Below are positions 10,962-21,888 of a stretch of 64,000 nucleotides of DNA, one piece after another (position 1 is the stretch's first letter; each line of letters starts with the position of its first letter). The translations under genes and the position numbers were made by a program. The notes beneath the pieces are model-generated. The model saw only the letters and a list, made by a program, of their open reading frames with translations. It ran no database searches and had not been told where the DNA came from. Origin of the DNA: Trichopria drosophilae (Eukaryota > Arthropoda > Insecta > Hymenoptera > Diapriidae); assembly GCA_030407085.1 (NCBI GenBank), contig CM059582.1:137757001-137821000 (forward strand), read 5' to 3'.

Positions 10962-11971
10962 GATTAGAAATTTGAAACGATGAATAATTCGGCGATAAAT
11001 GATTATAATGCCATCTATGAGCAGTGTTTTGTATTCATCTCGAAGAGACTTTCAAATGAGCCCCCAATCAACCCACATTACCATTTAAGCAATTCATCCC
11101 CCCTCGTGCCCCCGTCCCCCTTGGGGTGGGGGGTTGGAACCCGTCAGAGATGATATCTTTTTCGAAAATTAGTTTCACGTACTTCAGCGATTTTCGAAAT
11201 CTTCATTTGTTCAGAAGTAACTGGATTAGAAATTTCAAACGATGAATAATTCCGCGATAAGTGATAGCAGCACCATCTACGACCAGTGTTTTGTATTCGT
11301 CTCGAAGAGACTTTCAAATGAGCCCCCAATCAACCCACATTGCCTTTAAGCTATTCATCCCCCCTCGTGCCCCACGTCCCCCCTTGGGGTGCGGGGGTTG
11401 GAACCCCTAAGAGATGATATCTTTTTCGAAAAATAGTTTCACGTACTTCAGCGATTTTCGAAATCTTCATTTGTTCAGAAGTAACTAGATTAAAAACGTT
11501 AAAATTCGAATAAGTCCGCGATAAGTGATCGCAGCGCCATCTATGACCAGTGTTTTGTATTCGTCTCGTAGAGACTTTCAAATGAGCCCCCAATCGACCC
11601 ACATTGCCTTTTAAGCTATTCATCCCCCGTCGTGCCCCACGTCCCCCCTTGGGGTGCGGGGTTTGGAACCCCTCAGAGATGATATCTTTTTCGAAAAATA
11701 GTTTCACGTACTTCAGCGATTTTCGAAATCTTCATTTGTTCAAAAGTAACTAGATTAAAAAAGTTAAAAGTCGAATAATTCCGCGATACGTGATCGCAGC
11801 GCCATCTATGACCAGTGTTTTGTATTCGTCTCGAAGAGACTTTCAAATGAGCCCCCACTCGACCCATGTTGCCATTTATGGTATTCGTCGTTTCACGTGT
11901 TTCAGTTATTTAAAGAATATTTTTTTTTTTCAAAAGTTACAAGACTGTTTCCAAACTTTTGGGACACCCCG
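10962..11971. repeat. 264-bp tandem array (3.5 units) ending in a GGGACACCCCG transposon-like terminus
   Basis: Unit starts (GATTAGAAATTT or GATTAAAAA) fall at 10962, 11224, 11488 and 11753, so periods are 262, 264 and 265 bp. Each unit contains the block ACTTTCAAATGAGCCCCC and a G/C-rich CCCTTGGGGTG palindrome. The last unit breaks off and leads into TTTTGGGACACCCCGTATAT, which resembles the ends of CGGGGTGTCCC transposons common in insects. Apparent minus-strand proteins here are repeat read-through, not genes. Confidence 0.8.
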
Positions 11972-12452
11972 TATATATATAGTATACATAAGATCAAAAT
12001 AATACAGGCAGTAATTAGTAAAACCTAATAAACATGTAATATTCATCGAATAGTCTATTACAATACAAGTGCATGAAGTAAGTGCTTTACAAGTATTATA
12101 TATTAATACTTCGACTGGCCTGTTGTCGGAGTCGAAGTTTTGATAATGCTTATTTTCAATTTTCATACATATAAGAAACACTATATTGTTGTAATATATC
12201 TATCGAAGCCACTTGGACCTAAATATGATTCAACCCCCAAATATCGGTGTAATTTTATAATATAACTGAAAGCTGTTAGTAAACGAACGAGTATTAAGGA
12301 ATAGCCAACACTAGTTTGGATTTAAAAAATTCTCTGAATTCCCAGCGGTTGTCACCAAATGTAGCGCGGATAAAGAAACGAATAAAGATGTTGAGCTCTC
12401 GGCAGGCTTTGTCGGGCGTTTCAAGCCTTTTATCTACTAGCGTTAATCGGTT

Positions 12453-12818
12453 CTAGTGTACTTTCATAATTTTGTCAGGGTTAAGATTGGATGCGATTTC
12501 CGGTTTAAAGGCCGTAAACTCTGAATTAGGAGAAGAAACGTCAGCCGCTATAAAATCCCATTTTTTCATGAGTGCATCGTATTTGGCGTTCGACATTTCG
12601 ATAATAGTGGCTTGCTGAGACGAGCTCTGTAAGAATGTTTTGCTTGCCGACGAATCTGACACTGAGATGTCTGAATCATCAGAGGAGCTGCTAGACGGGT
12701 CTTGTTGTTTAGCTTCGAATTTTCTTACCAGGTTACATTCCTCAGTAGATGCAAATTTCCGTTTGTCTGTTAAAGAAGCTCTAGAGAAAGTACGAGTTTC
12801 CAAGCGTGATCTGTTCAA
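12453..12818 (-). CDS. hypothetical 121-aa Ser/Asp-rich protein
   Basis: A 121-codon frame starting MNRSRLETRTF, with a basic N-terminus, a Ser/Asp run (SSSSSDDSDISVSDSS, about residues 42-57), and a C-terminal part without recognised domains. I do not recognise the protein. About 90 bp downstream on the same strand is TTTGGTGACAACCGCTGG (near 12370-12350), which resembles an LTR-retrotransposon primer-binding region. The ORF could therefore lie inside a decayed LTR or gag. No splice evidence links it to other exons. Real coding status is uncertain. Confidence 0.3.
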   Translation of the reverse strand: MNRSRLETRTFSRASLTDKRKFASTEECNLVRKFEAKQQDPSSSSSDDSDISVSDSSASKTFLQSSSQQATIIEMSNAKYDALMKKWDFIAADVSSPNSEFTAFKPEIASNLNPDKIMKVH

Positions 12819-13304
12819 AGAGCGAGCTTCAGAATAGTGACCTCTAGAATGAAATTTTTTTGCTCAGAGACAGTAGAAAACGACATTCGAATTAAATAAT
12901 AAATCATGGTATAACGCAAATGAGTGGCATTAAAACAATACAGACGTAAATTAACATTTAACGTCTAAGTCCACAAAGACTGACATCCAATGCATGCATT
13001 AACAGGATAATATTTCACGAAGACATTAAATTGACTAGAGCAATTCTGATTTTATTCTGAGTTGTGATTAGCTTGATCATTTGTGTACACAGTCGTTAGT
13101 AGATTATTTACTTGCTGAACACTTGAGATGCACGCACACAGCACTGCCTCCACTTCCCGATACAAAGATGTGCGTTTCCAAGAATTCAACGAATATTCAC
13201 GAAATGCACAAAACCAAACCATGCGTACAAAACCAAATCAGACTGCAAAATGCACTGCAGCTCTGTTCAGATTACAAGCTCACCTTCTGAAAACAGTTCC
13301 GTAG

Positions 13305-13560
13305 AGTAGGGGAGAAAGCGGTCGATGTGACAGCGTTGCTTTGCAGGATAATGGCCAACGTATAAGGACCAAAACACTTCAAATGACGACTACTTATGCG
13401 AGTCTCGCAATCCATCATGCTCTACGGAGCTGCAGTCTGGGCCAATGCTCTGCGGGTTAGAAATATCGGAAACGCCTCGCCACGATATATTTCGGAGAGG
13501 AGCTCTTCGCATCGCGTGCTCCTTCCGCACATGTATTTTAGAATATCCTCCGATAGTTCA
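13305..13560 (+). pseudogene. R1-like LINE remnant: end of reverse transcriptase
   Basis: The plus strand contains LLCRIMANV, GPKHF, RLLMRVSQSIMLYGAAVWANAL and, after a frame change, GALRIACSFRT. This is the conserved end of the RT thumb in R1-clade elements (L.RLMPN..GP...RRLL..V..S..LYGAP.WA.AL). There are internal stops and a frame change. The same region of the same family lies on the minus strand at 58250-58690, and both share the flanking word CATACGTGAC. Confidence 0.65.
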
Positions 13561-13880
13561 TACGTGACCTAAATCTTTTTTACGTGTTCTGCTCTCTCGG
13601 TTCATCTACTTCTCTGTGTCGCTCTTTTAATTCCATCCAATTCCAATAATTTTCTTTTCCACATGTATTCCACGCTCCCTCCCTCACATCTCCTTCCTAT
13701 ACATAATTTCCCCTCTCTATGCTTTCCTTCGTCGACTCTTTCTCATCTCTTTTTCTATTTCGTCCTTTTTCTTCTCCTCTATACATTTCCTTACAATTTC
13801 TTCTCCTTGTTCTAATCTATTCCGCCCACAGCTTATTTCTCCTTAACTCTTCTCTCACTATACATCTTCTTATTTAAGTT
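13561..13880 (-). repeat. pyrimidine-rich repeat, copy 1
   Basis: A strongly CT-rich stretch. Its reverse complement (ATAGTGAGAGAA, GAAATAAGCTGTGGG, GAAGTAGATGAACCG, AGAGCAGAACACG) matches 56119-56400 in the same order, in inverted orientation in the window. No confident coding content. Confidence 0.7.
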
Positions 13881-14282
13881 CTTATGAAAAGTAAGCTTCA
13901 AATAAGCTAAGAGACGTGTTTTTTTCCAAGAAAAACTGCATTCTCTTGTTGTTTGCATATTTACAATAATTTAACATCATATGAAATTTAAATATTTACG
14001 CTACAAATAGTATAATAAATAAATAAACTACTCCAAATGAAACAATCAAAGAAACGGAAAATACTACAAAAATGAAAGTTTGTTAATGAGAATATTTTTA
14101 ATTAAATCTAGTGTTAAATCTGTCATTATCGGAGATAAAAGAGACCCCATGGGGATACCATAAACTTGTTTAGAAGTAATATCGTGAGATAAAATGTAAG
14201 TTGAATTAAGAATAATTTTTAAAACTGAATAACTCATTTTTCGCAATATTTGTAAAAACTTTAATATTTTGACAGGTTATAA
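13881..14282 (-). pseudogene. Penelope-like element copy A: RT core fragment and 3' region
   Basis: The minus strand at 14282-14064 reads through SKQVYGIPMGSLLSPIMTDL, which matches the PLE reverse-transcriptase block YKQ..GTPMGSPLSP..A, followed by a stop. 14063-13881 is AT-rich 3' sequence shared with 55943-56118. Short PLE-like matches (GGTTTTCTGTTTGTGGATAG near 14690) suggest the element once extended to about 14790. The catalytic YADD is absent. Confidence 0.65.
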
Positions 14283-15004
14283 GCCCTTCTAACCTTCATT
14301 TTATTTATTTTCGAAAGCGTGCACTAAACACCATTCATATTAAATATGTTCCCATTTTTCATTAAAGCAAAAATAGTATGACAACACGGAAAAAAACTAC
14401 GACGTATCTGCCGCTCTTTGCGCCATGCAGCTGTCTCCTATTACAATTGGGGCGACTACTCGCTCAAATTTGGGTGAGTAACTAACCCAAACCATGCAGG
14501 CGACAGTGCTCTCATATAGTCATATTATGAAAGGCTCCTACCTTATCAAGACATTGAATTCGCAGTCGTCCCAGTTTGGGTGAGTAAGTGGGGTTTCGAA
14601 TCGCCAGTCGTTACTCGCCTGTCGTTTGGAATACAGCAGCCGCAATTTGGTCAGCATTTGCATTAAAATTTTTTCCGTGAACATGGTTTTCTGTTTGTGG
14701 ATAGATGATAAAAGCAAAAAAAAAAGAAAGCGGTTGCCCATGTATATCTTATGGAGGAAGATCCTCCGTCCACCGCTTTTCAGCACACCAGAGAATATGT
14801 CCATATGACTTGAAATCATTTTATCACTTGCATATGGCATTTGGAGTTTAATTTTACCTGACTTGAAGAGTCAGGAGGTATATGCAGGCCCGACAGTTTA
14901 AAGTGGGTTCCGAATTACTGTTAATCTTGCTAAAACTATTGTTGGTTCCATAATACAAATTAAAACAAAAAGTTTACTAATAACAAAATTTATGACAGTA
15001 TATC
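14283..15004. other. unassigned interval left of the BEL element
   Basis: Contains short related words TTTGGGTGAGTAA at 14470 and 14578 and a possible PLE scrap near 14690. No gene is visible. The last bases before the LTR (GACAGTATATC) show no duplication of the right-hand BEL flank. Confidence 0.4.
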
Positions 15005-15426
15005 TGTCGCGAGATAGAAATTCGCGCCGACACGTAGAAATAGTGGTTTCAAGACCACGTCCGACCGAGTGCGAAATGTTAATGTCAGAATGAAAAGGAA
15101 ACAAATACACTGAAGGCACTTTAGATGTAACAAATCAACTTTACTATTTTCTTATCTTCAGACAGAGAAAGATAAACAAACTAGCGATTTACAGTGATTT
15201 ATAGCACAAAGAATTGTTCTTTCGCGTACAATTTTCGACTTTTTGAGACCGGCTTGCAGAGAATGTAGCCTCGACGGGATCTCCAACGGAACAGACCATA
15301 TATGAGCGTAATGTGCGCGATAAGCACAGGTGCGACGGCGCTGTAATCGCGTACGCGGCGACATCTTATGGAGTTATTTCGTAACCGATCGATTACATAT
15401 CGGAGCGTGATGTCGATAACGGAACA
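15005..15426 (-). repeat. BEL 3' LTR (422 bp)
   Basis: Starts TGTCGCGAGATAG and ends GATAACGGAACA on the plus strand. Same length as the partner LTR, with substitutions only. Confidence 0.95.
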
Positions 15427-15536
15427 TACCGCCTCCCAATGCAGTCATCGGGTGCAATAAGTATTACACGAATACACGCTTAAGAGTAAACAAAAATAAA
15501 CTTGTAAGCGGAGTACAAGTAAAAAAAGCTTATGAA

Positions 15537-18500
15537 CTAATTTTCTAATTCTACGGGCAAAACGGCGATTTTTGTGATCGGACGCTTGTATATCGCAGTA
15601 GCCGTTTTTATGGTAACTACGCGCGTAACACCATCCGTTCCTGGATGACATGATGTCACACGTCCGAGTGGCCATTTCGCTGGCGGAGCATTCGGAAACT
15701 TTATTAATACAATTTGCCCTATCCTAATTGGTTTACTTTTGAAAACGCCATTTGGACCTTTGCTGCAACGAGAGCAAGTAATCGGACGACCATAAGCGCC
15801 AAAATATGTCGTAGACCTGTCGGTATAATTTCCAGCGTGACAGTCGGTTAATTGGGATTTCAAGTAGTGACTCCTCGGGCACGGCATTTAATGGTCCGCC
15901 AATTAAAAAATGGCCAGGCGTTAAAACCCGCAAATCATCTATATCATTTGATAGAGGACAAAGAGGCCTGGAGTTTAAGCTTGCTTCAATTTCGCACAAG
16001 AGAGTGCTGAGTTCCTCAAACGTAGGTGTGAGGTTCCCCAAGACACGTTTGAGGTGGAACTCAACTCTCTTGACACCGGCCTCCCAAATCCCGCCAAAGT
16101 GGGGAGCGTACGGAGGCACGAAGTGCCATTGGATGCCATCTTTGGCTAATAACTCCTTAAAAAAGTCATCCTGTATTGCACCTTGAAAGGCACGTTCTAA
16201 TTCGGCATCTGCGCCTATAAAATTACGACCTTGATCACTGTAAAGACACGTGGGGAGACCGCGACGCGCCACAAATCTTTTAATGCAGCAACGAATGCGT
16301 CAGCGGAACAATCCGACACTAGTTCAACGTGTATAGCTTTTACGGCGAAACAAACAAACAAGGCTACGAAGGCTGTTTGTGCTTTGCGTCCACAACCACT
16401 ACCGAGACGCACTTGAAGGGGGCCGGCGTAGTCGAGACCGCAATGAATGAAAGGCCGTTCTAGTTGTGTAACACGCGGTGCCGGTAAGTTTCCTATAGTT
16501 TGGGTACATAATTCACCACGGGGGCGCGTGCAAATAATGCATTTAAAAATTACGGAACGAATTAATTTCTTTGCTTGAAGAATCTAAGCTGTTTGTCTTA
16601 ATGTATAGAGGGTCAACTGGAGTCCTCCCTCCATGATGACATTGCAAATGGGTATGCAAGACGAAGAGTCGTACCGCCGGATGAGTGCTTAAAACTACCG
16701 GATGTTTGACACCATACGAAAGCGAGCTGTGGCATAATCGACCGCCAATGCGGATGAGCCCGTCTGTATCCAGAAAAGGTTGCAGCGAGTACAAATGACT
16801 TTTGGGAGCGACTGAATCATTGTTCTGTAAGCAATGCAACTCAGACGCAAACAATACAGACTGAAGCCACAGAAAAATGAGAACTGTAGCTCGCTTTAAT
16901 TCATTCGACGTGAGCCGCCCGCGCATGACACCTCCGGTTAAACACGATTTCCATCGTATTACATACGCAACTACACCAACAAGTTTGTTGCAGGACGAGA
17001 CTCGATCAATGAGAGACGAAAGAATGTCGCTTACTTGCGCTGTAAAAGTGGCCACTTGATTGCGTATTTCAAGAGGAGCGTCACACGCAAGTTCCGGATT
17101 GCTTGAAGGCCATGAACTCCGTTCCTCGCTCAGCCAATGTGGACCGGCAGTCCATAGAGGATTGGCTAACAATTCAGAGGCCGAACAACCACGTGAGGCC
17201 AGGTCAGCCGGATTTTCTTCACTCGAAAAGTGATTCCAAATCACACCAAGTAGCAAGGTTTGGACTTCCGCCACTCGATTCGCGACGAAGGTTTTCCATC
17301 GGTTCGGATGATGTTGTAACCAATGGAGAACAATCGTCGCGTCGGACCAACAATGGACACGCAGGGACGAGAATGGAGGAGTTTTTCGTACAACGTCCAG
17401 CAAACGAGCTAACAGAACCGCGGCGCAGAGTTCGAGCCGAGGAATGCTCAAAGTTTTAATTGGGGCGACCTTGGTCCGAGAAGTGAGCAAGGTGGTGAAC
17501 GGTGGATTGTCACCATCGAATACGCGCAAATACAAGACAGCTGCGTAAGCGGAGTTCGACGCGTCCGGAAACCCGTAAATTTCGCAATGATTCGGATTCG
17601 TTCGCAAACCAACCCAATGGGGAATTGCAAATGAGTTGAGGACCGTTAAATCGTTATAAAATACCGTCCAATCGGTTTGAATATCAGCAGGAAGTTCGGT
17701 GTCCCAATCTAATTGAAGCAGCCACAACTGTTGAACTAAAATCTTTGCTTTCACGATTACAGGGCTCACCCACCCGAGAGGGTCATAGAGTCGTGCAATC
17801 AGCGAAAGAAGCGTACGTTTGGTCAATCTCGAAGTCTGAACCAAATTGATGTTAAATTGGAAAGTATCCGAACTTGGATTGCAGGAGTCTCCCAAAATTT
17901 TCAGACGGTCGTCTTCGTGGAGGGATTTGGAACACGCGAGTCCGTGGTTAGAAGGATCGATATCGACGAGCAATTCAGATGAATTGCTGGCCCATTTCCT
18001 TAATGAAAATTGACCACAACCAAGGAGAACGGTTAGTTCATCTCGAATGCGTCGGGCGGATACGAGATCATTTGCGCCAAATAAGCAGTCGTCTACATAC
18101 AAACCATTCCGGAGAACGTCAGCAGCCTGTGGATAGTCCATGCCGTGGTCCATACCTAGTTGTTTGAGGACACGGAGTGCTAAAAACGGCGCGCAAGAAA
18201 CACCGAACGTTACTGTGTTGAGATGGTAATCAGAGACGGGATTGTCTGGACGCTTTCGCCACAAGATTCTCTGATAATCACGGTCGCGAGGATCCACTAA
18301 AATTTGCGGTACATCTGAGCGACGTCTGCGCGATCGGCCTGAAGTTTTGGACCCGTTAGCAGGTGGTCATTAAGAGAAGTCGAGTTGGACGTCTTGTGCG
18401 AGGCGTTGAAAACCACGCGAAGCTTTGTCGTCATGCTCGTCTCCTTTATGACACTGTGATGTGGTAAATAGACACTGGGTAAGTCACGTTCCGTCGATTC

Positions 18501-19519
18501 AATACGCGTCATGTGAGATTGGGTTTCGTAATCACGCATGAAATCAGAGTACGCCTGCGCATGCTCTGGATTACGTGACAATCGTTTTTCACATGAGTGA
18601 AGCAAACTGAGAGCGGAACGTCTTGATTCATCAATATTGACAGGCCGAGGTAAACGGAAGGGTAACCGTACGATGTATCGTCCGTCAACGTCGCGTGAGT
18701 GAGTTTCACTAAAATGCCGTTCACAATGTTTGTGTTCCGGCGTAAGTGACGAAACCGAAGGAAGGTTTTTTGTTTCCCAAAAATTTCTCAAATCAAAACA
18801 AAGTTCTGCATTGTCAATGCAATGATGCACTAGAGTGGCAGTCGGTACCGAATCTGCATTAGAGCCATTCCACCCAGACAAAATCCAACCGAACGCCGTG
18901 TTTTGAGCGATTGGTTGACACGCCGATCCCTTAATCAGACCATCTAACAATAAGGAGCCGTAGAGGTCAGAACCTATAATAAGGCTAATAGGTTCCGAAC
19001 TACTCGGGTCTGGATCAGCCAAAGTAAGATTGGATAAATGTGGCCACTGCGAAAGTGTTTTCGGAGTGGTTGGCACATATGACGTCAATGTTTTCAAAAC
19101 AAGCGCACACGTATGGAACACGGGTTCAGTTGATCGTAGTGGGGATATCGCCATATCAGCAGCACGATTGACCGAACCGGTTGAACTTTCACCTACGCCA
19201 CTTATCGTGGTCGATACACGTGAAATGCGTGGATTGATGCGTTTACAACGTTTTCTGAAATGAACGTCCACGTAGATCCTTGATCTAAGAGTGCACGTAG
19301 ACGCAAGACCCGACCATTGTCCACATATACCCGAACTATAGCCGTAGCATGCAAAATTGACGATGTTTTAATCGGCTGATTTGCCGCAAAATGGGTAAGA
19401 ACAATGTCGTCAGTTTTAGTGTTTCGTCTGTCAGTCGGAGGTATCACGGTGTTTGACAACACAGCCGGTGTTGGGTGAGTCACGTCCGATGACTGCTCTC
19501 GATGAAGCAAGGTATGATG
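15537..19519 (-). pseudogene. BEL/Pao pol (protease, RT, RNase H, integrase), frameshifted
   Basis: Follows gag in the same frame after a TAA. Protease at 19510-19202 includes LRALLDQGST (catalytic D). Near 19240 one base is missing and the frame moves to 19271-18297. Near 18305 another missing base shifts into 18297-16543, which holds the RT motif LYVDD (about 18090), the RNase H start YGFPDASNSAYAAVLYLR, and a pre-integrase region. Near 16600 the frame changes again with a TAG. The integrase zinc region and core follow (16560-16215, then 16272-15733), with DYAGP, a CLYSDQG catalytic block and PPYAPHFGGIWEAGVK. The C-terminal domain has LTPGHFLIGGPLNAVP and ends ITKIAVLPVELEN at 15537. Normal BEL elements read gag-pol as one ORF, so these are lesions, not programmed shifts. 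Confidence 0.9.
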
Positions 19520-20707
19520 TTATCGGTGGCAAACATAGCATGAATGAGTGCTCGTACAATTCGACGAATTATGTGACCCGAAACAATTGAAACATAGTTT
19601 GTGACGTTTCACAAAGTCGTTACGTTTTGACATATCTAAATTCTTAAATCGCTTACACACATACAACAAATCATCGGCATAGCAAATGGGACATTGTTTA
19701 TTTGTAAAGGTCGTAGCGTGAGATTGCACTATATTTTTCGACGTATTTACATATTTTGTCAAATGTTTATTTACTGAGCTCATTCCGGAAACCGAAGTCT
19801 GAATTGGATTGACAGCTTGTAAGCCAAAAGCACGACTATTTATAAAGGCCTTTAATTCTTCGAATTTTGGATATTCTTTTTTTGAACCCAAACTAAGTAC
19901 CCAGCTTTTAAATGTTTCGGGATCGAGCTTCGAACTAACTAAATGCACTAGCATTGAATTCCATTGGTCGACGGGTTCGCCTAATGACTTTAATGCGCCT
20001 AATACCGAAGTTATCTTATAATAAAGTTTCCGTAATACGATCGAGGATTCCTTGCGCAAAACCGGAATTGAAAATAATGTCTGTAAATGATTTGCAATTA
20101 TGCACCGTTTATTTGAAAAATGCTCTGTTAGTGATTCCCAAGCCACGACAAAATTCTCAGAAGTAGAATCAAGATGCTCAATCATTGATAAAGCCTCAAC
20201 GGTGAGGCATGATTTGAGGTAGTGAAATTTACGTATATTATCAATAGAAGTATTATTCACAATTATTGATTTGAAATAATCCGAAAACGAGTCCCATTTA
20301 TTATACTCACCTGAAAATTTTGGAAGATCGATGCGAGGTAATCCTGATGTCGGATGAGCAATAGCCGGAGCAAAGAATGTTTCATCGTGAGTAAAGGGCG
20401 TGGATGATATTGATTCCAATGCCGCCTTTGCTTCCTCGATCTCTCCAGTTGTTTGCAGAAAGAGTAATTCCATCGCATCGTACCTCTTGTCTTTAAAGTA
20501 TGGATGCCGTAATTCCAATTCACTGGCAATGTGAAGCAAACGTGCGTGTAACTCTCGACATAGACGCCAAGTTGATTGCAAATACGTGGCACGAACCATG
20601 AGTTTGGAAATTGTCCTGTCATCAGCTGGAGGCAAGGTTGCACGAGCTCGTTCAATGCTCTCAAATTGCATTGTTTGAGTTGCCACTAATTCTTCGAAAG
20701 AGGCCAT
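19520..20707 (-). CDS. BEL/Pao gag
   Basis: 395 codons from MASFEELVATQTMQFESIE to a TAA at the zinc knuckle. The N-terminal half is coiled-coil-like; the middle contains LPRIDLPKFSGEYNKWDSF, the hallmark of the BEL gag domain (DUF1759). The C-terminus has CFNCFGSHNSSNC and CYVCHR. It forms the retrotransposon's cytoplasmic particle and binds its RNA. In relatives the frame continues from the second knuckle into HHTLLH and protease. Here HHTLLH follows in frame right after the stop, so the TAA is a nonsense mutation. Confidence 0.9.
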   Translation of the reverse strand: MASFEELVATQTMQFESIERARATLPPADDRTISKLMVRATYLQSTWRLCRELHARLLHIASELELRHPYFKDKRYDAMELLFLQTTGEIEEAKAALESISSTPFTHDETFFAPAIAHPTSGLPRIDLPKFSGEYNKWDSFSDYFKSIIVNNTSIDNIRKFHYLKSCLTVEALSMIEHLDSTSENFVVAWESLTEHFSNKRCIIANHLQTLFSIPVLRKESSIVLRKLYYKITSVLGALKSLGEPVDQWNSMLVHLVSSKLDPETFKSWVLSLGSKKEYPKFEELKAFINSRAFGLQAVNPIQTSVSGMSSVNKHLTKYVNTSKNIVQSHATTFTNKQCPICYADDLLYVCKRFKNLDMSKRNDFVKRHKLCFNCFGSHNSSNCTSTHSCYVCHR

Positions 20708-21374
20708 GTTATGAAGATCCGATGAAAATTAAGAGACCGAAGATGACGACGAACAATATACGATTGTGGGTATAAGTTGAAGTCCAATAGTGTTTCGAAG
20801 ACGAAGAAAACAGGAGTAGCAGTCCAAGTGTGGCGGCAGATGTGCGGTAGCGACAATTGAAAACGTCAAATGACAACGCAGCTGACGCGAGGCGGCGGGC
20901 GGCGTGAAGAAACGATGTGGCGAACTGCGAAGTAGTCCGAACTGGCCCGAAAGCGGCGCACGAAGGCGGCGGCGGAGACGAGATACCGACCTGACACTAA
21001 CTACGGCCGATCAACCCGAACTGGTTCGGACGTGTCGGCGGAACAACTCGAATTAGCCCGAAAGAGACGGCACGAGTGAGGTAGCCGAGCAGAGGCGAAT
21101 CTGACGAGATACTGACTGTGGCCGAATCGATCCGAACTTGTCCGAACGCGGCGGCACGAATGCGGCGGCCGCGGAGAGGCGAATCTTTGCAAAGGGAGGG
21201 GCGATACGAACCATCACGCTGATTATGAATCGCAAAAATTCTAGAGTGCCCGATCACCAAATTTTTTGCACAAGATCACTGCACTTTTCCAATAATCCAA
21301 GTGGCACAAATGGATGTATCCTTTTTCTTTTCACAGGTACTGATCGACGGGATCCTGGCAGGATCGCCAATTTA
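20708..21374 (-). other. BEL 5' leader with primer-binding region
   Basis: The untranslated stretch between 5' LTR and gag. It contains near-repeated GC-rich words (GGCGAATCTG, GAACT.GTCCGAA) at 20930-21190 that create spurious frames. The primer-binding site is at about 21354-21372 on the minus strand. Confidence 0.75.
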
Positions 21375-21796
21375 TGTCGCGAGACAGAAATTCGCGCCGA
21401 CACGTAGAAAGAGTGGTTTCAAGACCACGTCAGACCGAGTGCGAAATGTTAATGTCAGAAAGAAAAGGAAACAAATACACTGAAGGCACTTTAGATGTAA
21501 CAAATCAACTTTACTATTTTCTTATCTTCAGAGAGAGAAAGATAAACAAACTAGCGATTTACAGTGATTTATAGCACAAAGAATTGTTCTTTCGCGTACA
21601 ATTTTCGACTTTTTGAGACCGGCTTGCAGAGCATGTAGCCTCGACGGGATCTCCAACGGAACAGACCATATATGAGCGTAATGTGCGCGATAAGCACAGG
21701 TGCGACGGCGCTGTAATCGCGTACGCGGCGACATCTTATGGAGTTATTTCGTAACCGATCGATTACATATCGGAGCGTGATGTTGATAACGGAACA
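21375..21796 (-). repeat. BEL 5' LTR (422 bp)
   Basis: TGTCGCGAGACAG...GATAACGGAACA on the plus strand. Partner of 15005-15426 with about 7 substitutions and no indels. Confidence 0.95.
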
Positions 21797-21888
21797 TCTT
21801 ATTTCTAAATTTGTTCTATTTAATATATGTACAATTCATTAGTTCTAGTTTCTACCTATGTATTTACAAATTTTCGTTCTCAAGACTC

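Larger units (their letters stand above)
15005..21796 (-). mobile_element. full-length BEL/Pao LTR retrotransposon, 6.8 kb, inactivated
   Basis: Two 422-bp LTRs (TGT...ACA) flank a gag-pol region in BEL order: gag with a zinc knuckle, protease, RT, RNase H, integrase. On the coding strand the primer-binding region TTGGCGATCCTGCCAGG lies just inside the 5' LTR (21354-21372). The purine tract TTGGGAGGCGG lies before the 3' LTR (about 15430-15440). The LTRs differ at about 7 positions (roughly 98% identity), so insertion is fairly recent, yet gag-pol has one nonsense codon and about five frame changes. No 4-6-bp target duplication is evident. Confidence 0.93.

Noticed and set aside
11144..11867. 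Three similar minus-strand ORFs (EQMKISKIAEVRET...)
   Set aside because: Repeat-encoded frames from the 264-bp tandem array; no start conservation or domain.
14991..15004. Target-site duplication for the BEL element
   Set aside because: Left flank (GTATATC) and right flank (TCTTATT) do not match over 4-6 bp.
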